Origin: Rhododendron vialii
Taxonomy: Eukaryota > Streptophyta > Magnoliopsida > Ericales > Ericaceae
NCBI RefSeq assembly: GCF_030253575.1
Contig: NC_080566.1
Location: forward strand, 31,345,001-31,409,000
Reading direction: 5' to 3'
DNA length: 64,000 bases
A program made the position numbers and the translations under genes. The notes beneath the pieces are model-generated. The model saw nothing but the letters and a program-made list of their open reading frames with translations, was not told the origin of the DNA and ran no database searches. This document shows, piece after piece, positions 47,881-57,811 of the stretch; positions within the stretch are counted from its first letter, which is position 1; each line of letters begins with the position of its first letter.

Positions 47881-48830
47881 ACTCAAACTAGCTTTTTCTG
47901 CCGCATTACTGCAAATGGGCTCTCCTAACATTATGCCTGTTACTCTCCCCCAAAATGGAAGCAAATACCATTTGTTTCAAAACACCCACACTCTTATCAA
48001 CAGAATAGTTGCTCTTAAAACAAACAATGTAACTTTGCTTTTCATTGAGCTTTTTGAAGATCAAATTCTGGTGTTCAACGCTTTTCAGCTTCAAAATTGA
48101 CAACTGTAACCTTGTAAATCTCTGGCAGAAGTTCACCAACATTATTCATTGTTCTCTTCATCTCTTGAGTGGTACTAATACCTTTCAACACTACAGAAAA
48201 TGATGGGTAGTTGAGATCTCTAGGTGCACCAGCATGGCCTGTGCAAGCGTTTGGTGCATCTACAAAAGCTTGCATTTGCTTTTCTGTGTGATTGAGACTG
48301 CACAAAAACTTGGTCTAATCAGATGTATCTGCATCATAAACTAACCCAGGATTAGAAGCCATTGGCGAATTAATTTGGCCAGCCCCAATGCTCGGTGGAG
48401 CTGCTTGTCCCATGTCCTCGTATCTAGCTAATGGGGCATCCTCATTGTCAATTGTTGTAGCAGTAGCCATGAGCGTTGATCGGATTGCTGAAAGGGACCA
48501 ACCATGGTGAGCAGAACAAAGCAGTGCATCAACACTGGCAATATGGGGACACGCCATTGATGTTCTAGAAACTATGTTGAATTTCATTCTCCTTTTGTCG
48601 TTTGGAGATCCAGTGGGAGACACATTATGAGGCCAGGCTGCAAGAATGTTGGAACCGAGGGCAACGATATCAGGTTTCAGGATCTCTTGAGCATTTGGAT
48701 TGGGCCCCCTCGTTGTGAAAGAAGTAATGAAAAGGAAGCCCTGGGTCAAACCGCGTTCGTAGTGCTTAATCCCCTCAAGAAAGAATCTTGCACTAATGAG
48801 TTTTTTTGTTGCATTTGCTGGAATTATACA
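47881..48830 (-). pseudogene. Subtilase pseudogene, copy B
   Basis: On the minus strand, 48749-47885 matches the C-terminal half of the block A subtilase: RGPNPNAQEILKPDIVA, then RTSMACPH around the Ser position (with Gly of GTSMA replaced by Arg), TTATTIDNEDAPLARY and NVGELLPE. Stops and frameshifts occur near 48315 and 48085. About 860 bp of the gene are deleted at about 48755, after which 48758-48830 matches codons near 27150-27215 of the block A gene; the N-terminal part with Asp and His is gone. Where block A has a missing base near 26280, this copy keeps the ancestral frame, which supports calling that an indel in A. Confidence 0.85.
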
Positions 48831-49406
48831 ACTTTTTTATTTCTCGTTTATCCAAATAAAATTACAATAACTGGAGTATTCAAATGGAAGTGTACACTGG
48901 CAAACAAGATCTGTGAGACAGGCTACAAATAGACTATTCAACAGCCTTTTGATCAAGAATGAAAAGATAATTGATAATTTTTTGAAAAATCGTATTACAA
49001 TCAAATTAGTTGTATTTGTGTTCAACTGTGAGTAATTTTGATATTTCCCACACAAGATCTAAGGGGTACATACGCAAAGAGTGTAGAAATTAAATGTGTA
49101 ATTCCACGTGAACATCAAATTTTCATGTTTAATTTGGTATTCCAAATCGCTCCAACGTTTTTCACTAGCGATATTGAAGATGAATAAGAGCATCTCCAAT
49201 TACCTAAGCAATTGGAGTTTTTAGCTTTAATAGGCCAGCAGACTCGCTTCAAGGTCGGCGGAATGGCGTGGTGCTGCAGTACCTAGCTGCTCCGAGCGAG
49301 GTACTTTAGCTTGGCTTGGGTTGATTGCAGTCCTTCTCCCTCTCTCCTTCCCTGGTTTTGATCTTCGCACAACCTTCGGTTGCCTTTCTCGCATTTTGTA
49401 TAGGTG
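48831..49406. other. Intergenic, one possible Harbinger-type end
   Basis: No gene was seen. The string AGAGCATCTCCAATTACCTAAG at about 49188-49210 resembles Harbinger/Tourist termini such as the one at 42250, but no partner end was found. Confidence 0.35.
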
Positions 49407-49415
49407 TTCCCAATA

Positions 49416-49797
49416 CAGAAAGTCTACTGGCACAGCAAATCTGTACACAGATTTCGATGTGTAGCCCACTAAGGGTTCCACACAAGTGATTCGAGCCGTT
49501 TATTATTTTTAAAACATTTTTTCAAGGCTCCCAGCGAAAAATCAGCTCAATCCGATATCTATAAGTACTTGATCTAATCGTCTAACTTTTCATTCTCTTA
49601 AAACTTGAATGAAAAGTTAGATGATTAAATCAAAAACTTATAGGTATCAGATTGAGCTAATTTTTCGCTGAGGCCCTTGGAAAAATGTTTTAAACATAAT
49701 AAACGGCTCGGATAACTTGTGTGAGACCCGTAGTGAGCCCCACATAGAAATCTGTGTACAATCTGTGTACAGATTTGCTGTGCCAGTAGACTTGTTC
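49416..49797. mobile_element. Mutator-type MITE with a 9-bp target duplication
   Basis: The 382-bp element has inverted ends, including a perfect 30-bp arm that begins GTCTACTGGCACAGCAAATC. It is flanked by the perfect 9-bp repeat TTCCCAATA (49407-49415 and 49798-49806). A 9-bp target size fits the Mutator superfamily. Inner arms pair around TCTAACTTTTCATTC. It is non-coding, and its sequence is close to the outer element at 50560-51180. Confidence 0.88.
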
Positions 49798-49866
49798 TTC
49801 CCAATAAGCAATACCTCCTTCTTCTTTTTTATCGGCAAGTAACACCTTCTTTATGGATGGGAAAAC

Positions 49867-50175
49867 AGAAATGCTACTAGTACAGCAGCCCCGCATAGAT
49901 CCCTTTTGCGCCCGTCTCGGGTCCCGTAAAGATGATCGGAGCCTCTCATTTTGTGCAAAATACTTCGTTTAGGGTCCCTGTAAAAAATCACCTCAATCCG
50001 ATATCGGGAAGGGTGTTTACAAATCATCCAACTTTGCTTCAAAATTTAGGCTCCCTAAACGAAGTATTTTGAACAAAATGAGCGGCTCCGATCATCTTTG
50101 AAGAACCCGAGACGAACGCAAAAGGGGTCTGTACGGGGCTGCTGTACAGCGGCTGTTGAACCAGTAGCATCGTTC
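49867..50175. mobile_element. Second Mutator-type MITE
   Basis: The 309-bp element has inverted ends (AGAAATGCTACTAGTACAGCAGCCCCG at the left; CTGCTGTACAGC..CCAGTAGCATCGTTC at the right). It is flanked by ATGGGAAAAC (49857-49866 and 50176-50185), a target repeat of 9-10 bp. Inner arms pair through AATACTTCGTTTAGGG and GATGATCGGAGCC. It belongs to the same family as the nested element at 50852-51094. Confidence 0.85.
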
Positions 50176-50185
50176 ATGGGAAAAC

Positions 50186-50559
50186 GCACCGAAAACAAGT
50201 CGAAAAAGATGTTTGTGGTTACTTTAAACATTAATGATACAACCACCTCACAAGTCCATTAGTTTTTTAAAAAGGATTATTTCAACATCTGTAAAAAGGT
50301 GTAGGATAATTAATAAAAAATATATTGATATTCGAGAAAAATGTATTGATAATTTTTATGAAAGTGTATTAATATTGATGAAATATGCATTGATATTCGA
50401 ATTTATTTAGAATTATGTGTATATTGGGCGGATGTTAGCAAAACTGTTTTTTAAAAAGTTACTATTGAATAACGTAGATAATCCAAGCGTGGCCTAAAGT
50501 GGATCCCATTACGGTGTGCAGTGGCCTTTAGTACCGTGACTCTAGACTTTTTGTACTTC
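50186..50559. other. Intergenic, AT-rich
   Basis: Several short ATTGATATT-type repeats lie near 50320-50400. No gene or complete mobile element was recognised. Confidence 0.4.
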
Positions 50560-51180
50560 AAAGAGTGCTGCTACCCACACAAACAATTTAAAACAGATCA
50601 TGCACAGATTTTTGTGTGGGGCCAACTACGGATCCCACATAAGCAGTCCGAATCATTCATTAAATATAAAACATTTTTCCAAAGGCTGCCACAAAAAATT
50701 AGATAAATCTGATATCTATAGGTGCTCAATTCAATCATATACCTATTATGAAAAAGTTGAATCAAGCACTTATATGTATCGAATTGAGTTGATTTATCTC
50801 GAAGGGCCTTGAAAAATTATTTTACATTTAATGAACGGCTCGGATCATTAGGAGAGCTGCTAATGGTACATCAATGGGTGTACAGCAGCCCCGTACAGAT
50901 GGGTTTTGCGCCCGTTTCGGGTCCCGCAAAGATGACTGGAGCCGTTCATTTTGTTCAAAACATATTGTTTACGGTCCATGTAAAAATTCATCTTAATCCG
51001 ATATCGGAAAATGCGTTTACGAATCATCCAATTTTGCGCAAAACCCATCTGTACGGGGGTGCTGTACACCCATTGCTGTATCTCAATTTTTACTGGATCA
51101 TTAGTATGAGACCTGTAGTGGGTCCACACAAAAATCTGTACACGATGTGTTATTAAAATATCTGTGAACAGACTAACCAC
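50560..51180. mobile_element. Outer MITE that hosts a nested MITE, next to the mTERF start
   Basis: The outer arms GCACAGATTTTTGTGTGGGGCC and GGGTCCACACAAAAATCTGTACACG are inverted, and the inner arms (ATCTGATATCTATAGGTGC / GCACTTATATGTATCGAATT) resemble those of the 49416 element. A second element (50852-51094) splits its right arm. The right edge lies about 60 bp before the mTERF start codon at 51240, so its arm probably supplies core promoter or 5' leader sequence. Confidence 0.75.
50852..51094. mobile_element. Nested Mutator-type MITE
   Basis: The insert is flanked by the perfect 10-bp repeat GGATCATTAG (50842-50851 and 51095-51104) inside the arm of the outer MITE. Its inverted ends share CAATGGGTGTACAGCA and GTACAGATGGGTTTTGCGC. 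The interior (GTTTCGGGTCCCGCAAAGATGA) matches the 49867-50175 element. Confidence 0.88.
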
Positions 51181-51239
51181 AACCGATCTCTGTTCCTCCC
51201 ATCTGTGGGCAAACATAGGAGTAAACATAGCCAAGAAAA

Positions 51240-52409
51240 ATGCAAACCCCCATCCCATACTTTTCTCTCTCACCTTTCCCTTCTCTCTCTAAGAAACCCA
51301 ACAACAAAAACAAACCCTTCCTCTGTTCCTTCTCTTCTGTTTCCGCTCACTCTCCCAGCATCCCAACTCCAACCTCAAACCCCTCCCTCTCCAATTTCCT
51401 CATCAAAACCTTGGCAATCTCCGAACCACAAGCCGTTTCCATCTCCAACCGCTTCTCATCGAGAAAATCTCTAGAAAAGCCACACTCCGTGGTTCAATTT
51501 CTCAAGCAACTAGGCTTCTCCGACGCCCACATTCGATCCTCCGTTCAGTCCAGGCCCGAAATCCTCTTCTCCGACGTGGACAAGACTTTGAAGCCCAAGC
51601 TGCAGTTTTTTCTGGACCTGGGTCTCACTGGTCCTGATCTGGGTAACTTCATTTCAATTCATTCTCATGTTTTGCTTGATAGTTTGGAGAGAACATTGAT
51701 ACCCTGCGTTGACATTATCAAGAACACCCTCGTAAACGACAAAAACAATCAGGATTTGATTCGGGTTCTGCAGAAGACCTATCGGGGTTGGGTCTTTTCA
51801 AAACCAGTGTCGAGATTGAAATGTAACATTGCCTTCTTGGAGAGCTGCGGCATTGTTGGGCCTCAGCTCTCAGATCTTTTGAAGAGGCACCCTCGGCTTT
51901 TCTTCATTTCAGAGACGGCTCTTAAGGACCTTGTTTTGCGTGTTTTAGATATGGGGTTTTCTGCTGATTCGAGGATGCTGGTTCATGCTGTGGACACAGT
52001 TAGTAGCATAAGTGGTGAGACTTTTAGCAGGAAGATTGAAATGCTTAGGAGTTTTGGGTTTTCGGAGGAGGAATGTATGGATATGTTTAGGAGAGCTCCG
52101 AGGTTACTTACGATTTCAGAAGATAAGTTGAAGTTTAAGATTGATTTCTTCTTGAATGATTTCAAGTTGAACAGGTGTGCGTTAGTTAGTTGGCCTACTT
52201 GTTTGACGTACAGCATCGAGAAGAGAATAATCCCTCGTTATAGAGTTTTACAGGTTATCATGTCCAAGGGACTGTTACAGAAGGAACCTAGTTTTAAACA
52301 TGTATTGATTTTGTCAGAAGAGAAGTTTCTAGGAAAATTTATATCAAGGTTTCCAGATGATGCAGTGGATCTTTTGGAGATTTACAAGGGCAACCTTTTG
52401 GATTCTTGA
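51240..52409 (+). CDS. mTERF family protein, organelle-targeted (copy C, intact)
   Basis: A single uninterrupted exon encodes 389 residues. The first 75 or so residues are rich in Ser, Pro and Lys and lack acidic residues, fitting a mitochondrial or plastid targeting peptide. The rest is built of degenerate repeats of about 30 residues with the mTERF pattern of helix-turn-helix pairs: VVQFLKQLGFSDAHIRSSV, LQFFLDLGLTGPDLGNFI, NIAFLESCGIVGPQLSDLL and KIEMLRSFGFSEEECMDMF. mTERF proteins bind organelle nucleic acids and affect transcription, RNA processing or splicing. This one resembles the small single-exon plant subfamily that often occurs in tandem clusters. Two broken copies lie at 21866 and 36385. 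The start was chosen as the first ATG giving the targeting peptide; the promoter region is composed of MITEs. Confidence 0.92.
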   Translation: MQTPIPYFSLSPFPSLSKKPNNKNKPFLCSFSSVSAHSPSIPTPTSNPSLSNFLIKTLAISEPQAVSISNRFSSRKSLEKPHSVVQFLKQLGFSDAHIRSSVQSRPEILFSDVDKTLKPKLQFFLDLGLTGPDLGNFISIHSHVLLDSLERTLIPCVDIIKNTLVNDKNNQDLIRVLQKTYRGWVFSKPVSRLKCNIAFLESCGIVGPQLSDLLKRHPRLFFISETALKDLVLRVLDMGFSADSRMLVHAVDTVSSISGETFSRKIEMLRSFGFSEEECMDMFRRAPRLLTISEDKLKFKIDFFLNDFKLNRCALVSWPTCLTYSIEKRIIPRYRVLQVIMSKGLLQKEPSFKHVLILSEEKFLGKFISRFPDDAVDLLEIYKGNLLDS

Positions 52410-54849
52410 CTCTTCAAAGGAATAAGAATTGGGAACCCTTCGTTCCTTGCTTTTTTGGCGGTCTAACCCTGATCAGTTATGCTGCAATGTTTTACTTCGG
52501 GTAATCTTTGTGGCCAGAAACCTCCCTATGGGAGGCAGCCCTGGAACCAAACATATGACCACTAGTTTGTTTACGAGTGACAACTTCTCGTGCTATGGTA
52601 TTATTTGCCGGAGAGGGGTTTTCTGTAACATGATAGCATTGTTTAAAAACTATAAGCTTCTTGGATGGACCATGTTGAACCATTCGGGAAGGAGACCTAC
52701 GAAGGATGACTGGTTCAGATACTTAATTGCTGTAGAAGATCTCTATTACGGATGAAGAAAATCAACAACAATAAATGCTGGTTTTATTAAGGTAAAATCA
52801 ATCGTATACAATAACTTGTTACCTGTCCTGGCATGTTGGTTTTCTTTAATAAACATGGATTTTGTTGGATTTGATCATTGGATTAAAAACTTTTGTGATT
52901 TGTGTAATTTTTATCTTTGGTTTTGGAGTACAGAGTTTGGTACTTGTGGTACTTGTATTGATACCTGATTCTTTCAGTGTCCATGAAAATCTTCATTTTT
53001 ACTTGTGCTTGGCTATAGTGCCCTTTTCCGTGTGATTGTACGGAATGGATGGTAACAAAGAGAACCTTGATTTACAATTTCGCCTTTTGATTCTGTGTAT
53101 TATACTTCAATCTTAAAGCTTGTGCTCAAATATTGTGGGGGATTGCAAGTTAAGGTTTATTTTTTGAAGGCGCGCACTATAAAAAACCATTCTCACACTC
53201 AGCTGTCTGTTGGAGCTCTTTATATATGACGTTTGTATTACCAGTAATTTTTACTTGCAGTTTCTTTGTCCGTTTTTAGAATTCTTGGCTTGCGGTTTGT
53301 TTATTACCTTACCTTAGCACATTTTGATTTCTCACTACAATTTTATTTTGAGGATCTGTAGTTATATCCATATGTTCGAAGTAATTGAGAATATTAACGA
53401 CTGAGATTCCTCCTCCCAAACTGGAGGAGGAATCTATGTATGATGCATTAAATGGTGGATTGGCAGAATAATATGTAGCGTTGGAGGAAAGAGGGCTTAT
53501 CATGTCATTTTGGCACACTTGCGTAGAGAAAGCGCTTGTGCACACGTACTTGTTTTCCTTGGAGAGTCCACAATGCTCCGTGCTAGCCTGCTAGGAAATA
53601 ATTGCACAGGTAGGTGCTTAGTTGCAATATCCTTAGTTGGGCAGGGGAATCCCCACCAGAACCAAGTCAGAACCGCCTAGGAACGTCGCTCTCATCGAGA
53701 AAGAAGGCACTCTCAAGTAGGATAGAACCTCTCAAGCATATGAATCCTAAAAGAAATAAGAGCAGAGCTATGAAACAAGATATGAAGTAACGATACTAGG
53801 AAAACATTTAGTTCAGACAAGATACTTGGAAAATATTTACTCAAAGTTTGCTCAAATGTTTAGAATAAGCATTAGATTTACCTATATTTGGAAACAAGCA
53901 TTTGCAATTGACTCCAATTCTTAGTTTCAAAGATTGCCTAAACAATGATCTTCTGTGATTGGTAATTAGTTAATTGGGTGGGTTTTGCCGAGCTTGGGCT
54001 CTATGTTAGACTAACATAGTTCAACTGTTTTTTTTTTTCCAAATTATTTCCAAATGCTCCAAGGCGCTCCCAAACAAGGAGCTTCTATGATCCTCTGGTC
54101 CCCCGGCCCCCCTCGTTCAACTAAGTGTAGGTGCATGGGTAAAGGAAATTAAAAAAAATTCGGACGTAGTTCTATTAGCACTCCATCTTCTATCCTCTAC
54201 GAGGATGGAGTAAAAGTACCGAAGCTCGGAGAAAAAAGAAGAGCTGATGGAAAATAGATAAAATATGGGAATTGATTTTTACACTCTCATTTTATCCAAA
54301 TGCACTCCCTTTTTTTTTGTATTGTAGTGATGTGAAATTACATGATTGCCCTTTTCATTTGGGAAGGGAAAAATGTATGAATGATAATTTTGTAATTTTA
54401 CATGAATGAAGACAAAAAATAGAGCACATTTGAACAAAAAGGGAGTTTGAAAATAGATTTTCTAAAGTAGTAGCATCTTTTATTTGGTGCTAAGGAAGAG
54501 GAAAAATTGCTTCACAAACCCTTTATATCTTTTCTTCCTTTTTCATACATTGAAGAGGTAAACTCAACATAGAAGTATGGAACTATGATTTTGCTAACAG
54601 CCAATGCCTTCCTACAAAGTATGAGGAAATTCCTATTTCTTTTTCTTTTTGTTCCTTAAACAGAGTAGAGGTTTTATACCAAAAAATAATCCGCTAACTA
54701 ATATTAATACTGGCTTATAAAAGAATGACCTGTCTCGTAAAATAAAAAATAAATACTTAAAAAATAAGAACTTAGCGGAACGGGGCTTAAGTACTTATTT
54801 TCCTCAGAGGAACGCGGCCTAAATCTTTCATTCAGTACTTTAAACTTCT
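52410..54849. other. mTERF-subtilase intergenic DNA of block C
   Basis: This is collinear with 22871-25400 of block A. It contains the mTERF 3' UTR and one inserted MITE (54268-54465), and lacks the two tandem duplications seen in A. No gene was recognised. Confidence 0.7.
54268..54465. mobile_element. MITE specific to block C
   Basis: The ends GGGAATTGATTTTTACACTC and GAGTTTGAAAATAGATTTTC are inverted, and inner arms (GTGAAATTACATGATTGCCC / GATAATTTTGTAATTTTACATG) also pair. Block A reads straight across the site (near 24935), giving an empty site. The family is shared with 5986-6127. Confidence 0.75.
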
Positions 54850-55158
54850 GCCCTTCCTGAGGAACATGATACATATCAGCTAGTTCCACAACAATTGCTA
54901 CATGTTTACTCAAACCCTAGCTTGTTTGCCACATTACTGCAAATGGGCTCCGAACATTATGCCTGTCACTCTCCAACAAAATGGACCCGAATACCATTTG
55001 TTTCAAAAACACCAACACTGTTGTCAACAGAATAGTTTGCTCTTAAAATTGACAATGCAACTTTGCTTCTCATCAAGCTTTTTGAGATCACTCTCCGCGG
55101 TTCAATGCTCCTAGTAAGCTTTTCGGCTTCAAAATTGACGACTCTAACCTTGTAAGTT
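54850..55158 (-). pseudogene. Subtilase C-terminal stub, copy C
   Basis: On the minus strand this matches the last 80 or so codons of the block A subtilase and its 3' flank (CATTACTGCAAATGGGCTCC, AAAATTGACGACTCTA). Frameshifts are present. Homology stops abruptly at about 55158, and the next bases (55160-55300) match 30150-30305, which in block A lies 4.4 kb further away, beyond the subtilase promoter. One deletion thus removed most of the gene and its upstream flank. Confidence 0.82.
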
Positions 55159-55159
55159 A

Positions 55160-55300
55160 AGTAGATTGTACTATTGCTGTTGTTTTCGGTTTCAATACAA
55201 TACAGAGAAAGAAGAAATAGGAAAAAAATCACTTTGATCCGTTGCAGTTTGGCCTATGTGCTATTTCACCCCTCACACGATTGTTAGCACTTAACCTCCT
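55160..55300. other. Segment shared with 30150-30305
   Basis: CGGTTTCAATACAA, TTTGGCCTATGTGC and GATTGTTAGCA occur in the same order in both places. It marks the distal edge of the duplicated block in copies A and C. No function was recognised. Confidence 0.7.
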
Positions 55301-55379
55301 TACGGTATTTTTGTACAAGTAGTCAGAGATCAACGAAAGCAGCACAATCCAGTGTCAAGCATACATATGAATGATACAT

Positions 55380-55540
55380 TTTTTTTTATAATCAGGTGTC
55401 CAGGCCAGTTTACGCGCCCCTCGATTAATTCTGAACGATCATAAATCCATCATAAGGTTTCGAACCTGAAACCTTAGGAGTGAACAAATCTCTAAATTTC
55501 CATGCCTTGACAACTAGGCCAACCCCTTGTGTTATATATG
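55380..55540 (-). mobile_element. tRNA-derived SINE
   Basis: Read on the minus strand, TGGCCTAGTTGTCAAGG fits a polymerase III A box, and GGTTCGAAACC, about 50 bp on, fits a B box (GWTCRANNC). The copy ends in a poly-A stretch (poly-T on the plus strand at 55380-55387). Length and structure fit a plant SINE. A complete cloverleaf is not present, so it is not a tRNA gene. Confidence 0.7.
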
Positions 55541-56471
55541 CATAATACTTGAACTCATTCAATAACTTTTATTGATTCGAGCCACTCAATGTGGATTTTG
55601 TTAATTTGGTGAAGGCCATAATAGAAGATGGCGTGCTAAATATGTTTGATGTCTCGTTGACAAATCCCATGAAATCAAACTCCGTTTTTTTTGTCTACCA
55701 ATAAAAAAGATCATCAAATATGAATTACAAAGTACAAATCACGGGTCATTACATCAATTGTGTGATAGTCCATGGTATAACTATGTCCAACAACTCAACC
55801 AACACAAGAAAATAAACCCATCATAAAGAAGAAAGAAAGAAAGAAAGAAGGAAGTCCTCTAAGAGGAGAAATTATTAATTTTTTGCCTTCAGCAAGATTC
55901 GGCCCCCTTGACCATCAAACAAGACAGACATGGACGAAGATGTGATGCAAGGCATAATGATCTTGGCACAAAATTTAGGGAAGTGGACGAATATAAGAAC
56001 CCTTCAGATGAAGCCCCATTGAAGTCTATCATAAGCTTTCTCAAGATCAATTTTCAAAAGCATGTAAACCCCTTTCCGTTTTCTTGTTTGAAAATGATGA
56101 GCACCTCTTGCACAAAGTAAACACATTAGACCAGGGCAAGATGAGTATACGAAGTTAAAATTTACATACAAGAGTACTTTACTCTATCATAGAATAATAT
56201 TCACTTGCTAATTGCATAAAGATGATGAATGAACTGTGCTTATAAATTTAAGAGATTTGTTGTAGTCATGAAAAAGTTAGGAAACATCAGAAAATAGTAA
56301 AAGCAGTAACAAGGATACATAAGGAATCCAATGGTAATGTAGTAAGATGGGTATTCATTTTTCTACAAAACCAATGGTTAGAGAAATCGTCAAGCAGAGG
56401 CACAACAAGGCAATCCAAACTAAATTTTTTTTAGTCGATCGGAGTGTCTTTGCTCTAACGTGGTCTGGTCT
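55541..56471. other. Intergenic, no gene seen
   Basis: There is mixed sequence with a short GAAA microsatellite near 55835. I recognise no protein, RNA gene or complete element. Confidence 0.4.
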
Positions 56472-57510
56472 CCATGGCCAAATTAAACTGGCGTTTTGAG
56501 CAGGAGAGTGATTCCTTGTGGGCAAGAGTTTTGCGTGGAAGGCATTCCTCCGGTTATGGTCAGTGGTACTAGAAAAATTATTCGGAATGGATGCAATACT
56601 TCCCTTTGGAATGATAATTGGTTGGGGCGTGGCCCGTTGAAGTCCTTCATCCATGGGCCTCTCACTCCTCAGGATCTTCTCCTCCAGGTAAAAGACCTTC
56701 GGTTAAATGCTAAGGATTTTTGATAAACTCTCCTTGGTTATCCCTTGGTTTAGCTCGAACTGCTACTGATTTTGTGACTTGGGTCAAAGTGAACTGTAAT
56801 TCTAAAGGATATCACTCTTCGGGATGTCATTGGAATATGTCTTTCCGTCGGGTTGTTGGTGCATTTGGGTTAATAGAAATCGGCGTTACTCCAACACTAT
56901 CAATACTTCACTTTGCTACTCGACAGAGATTGTATATATCTGCCGTGGAATGGCGATTTCTGTGCCAAAAAATCCAGCCCAGGAGGGTGCTCACGGGTCG
57001 TTTGATTGGTTGGATCCATCATTCTCTAAGTTCTTTTAAAACTTAAATTAAATGCGGATGGGGCTAGCGATCGATTGGGCATTGCCATGGCTGCCGGCCT
57101 CATTCGCAGCGGTAAAGGACAGTGGGTTAGAGGTTTTCAGAGGAAGATTGGGTTCGAGTCTGGCCTTGGTGCTGAACTTTGGGCATTAAGGGATGATTTT
57201 ATAAAAGAGATGCATGTCAGTAACGTAGTGTTTTTTTTCTCTCGGCAAAATAAAGATTTTATTAATCATTGAAACTACAACGATCAAACAGAGCCAAAGA
57301 ATGATGGCTTCACAATGAGGGAAAACTGGAACTCCAACGAAGTTAGAGTCACACTCCTCGGCATTCATTAGCCTGTAAGGACCTGGGGGAATAGGGAGGG
57401 GAACCAACCAAGAATTGTGGAAATGGATTCTAGCGCTGCTGTGAAGCTTTTGAATGCTACCGAAACTTGTGATCATCCTTTTAGTGGCTCTTATATGTGA
57501 TTGCAGGACT
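56472..57510 (+). mobile_element. LINE 3' fragment, copy 1
   Basis: Frames carry the C-terminal part of a plant LINE ORF2: a zinc-binding region (GTRKIIRNGCNTSLWNDNWL, LTPQDLLLQV) and RNase H motifs (NADGASDRLGIA, FESGLGAELWALRDDF). The RNase H end (VVEMDSSAAVKLLNATE in the complete reading) follows after a 150-bp insert (about 57230-57385) that is also present in copy 2. Relative to copy 2, an internal piece of about 60 bp is missing near 56555. It lies downstream of the BBE-like gene, whose minus-strand stop is at 57812. Confidence 0.8.
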
Positions 57511-57811
57511 TCATGAACCAATGTTGTGCGTGGGATATCCGATTTTTTGGTTGTGAACTTCGATTCAGTTTTTGTTCTTTTGGTTTTAGTTTTGTGATTT
57601 TTTTGCAGTGTTAAAGCCGGGGTTCACCCATGCCTTCTGCTCTTATAACCCAAATTGTTGCCTCTTATAGGAGTAATAATGTACCCAACAGAAACAAGTA
57701 CGTACCGACATAGAACATTTAGTCACTTGGCTGATAAGATTCCATTAACCAACACCACAACATGATAAACAAAAGGTTTAAGACAAACTTATTACAAGTT
57801 CAATGATTCCT
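57511..57811. other. 3' flank of the BBE-like gene
   Basis: This is collinear with 20050-20265 and about 20690-20730 of block A. It contains the probable 3' UTR of the minus-strand BBE-like gene. No coding sequence was seen. Confidence 0.6.

Noticed and set aside
55380..55540. tRNA gene on the minus strand
   Set aside because: A-box and B-box-like strings exist, but the stems of a cloverleaf do not form and a poly-A tail follows, so I call it a SINE.
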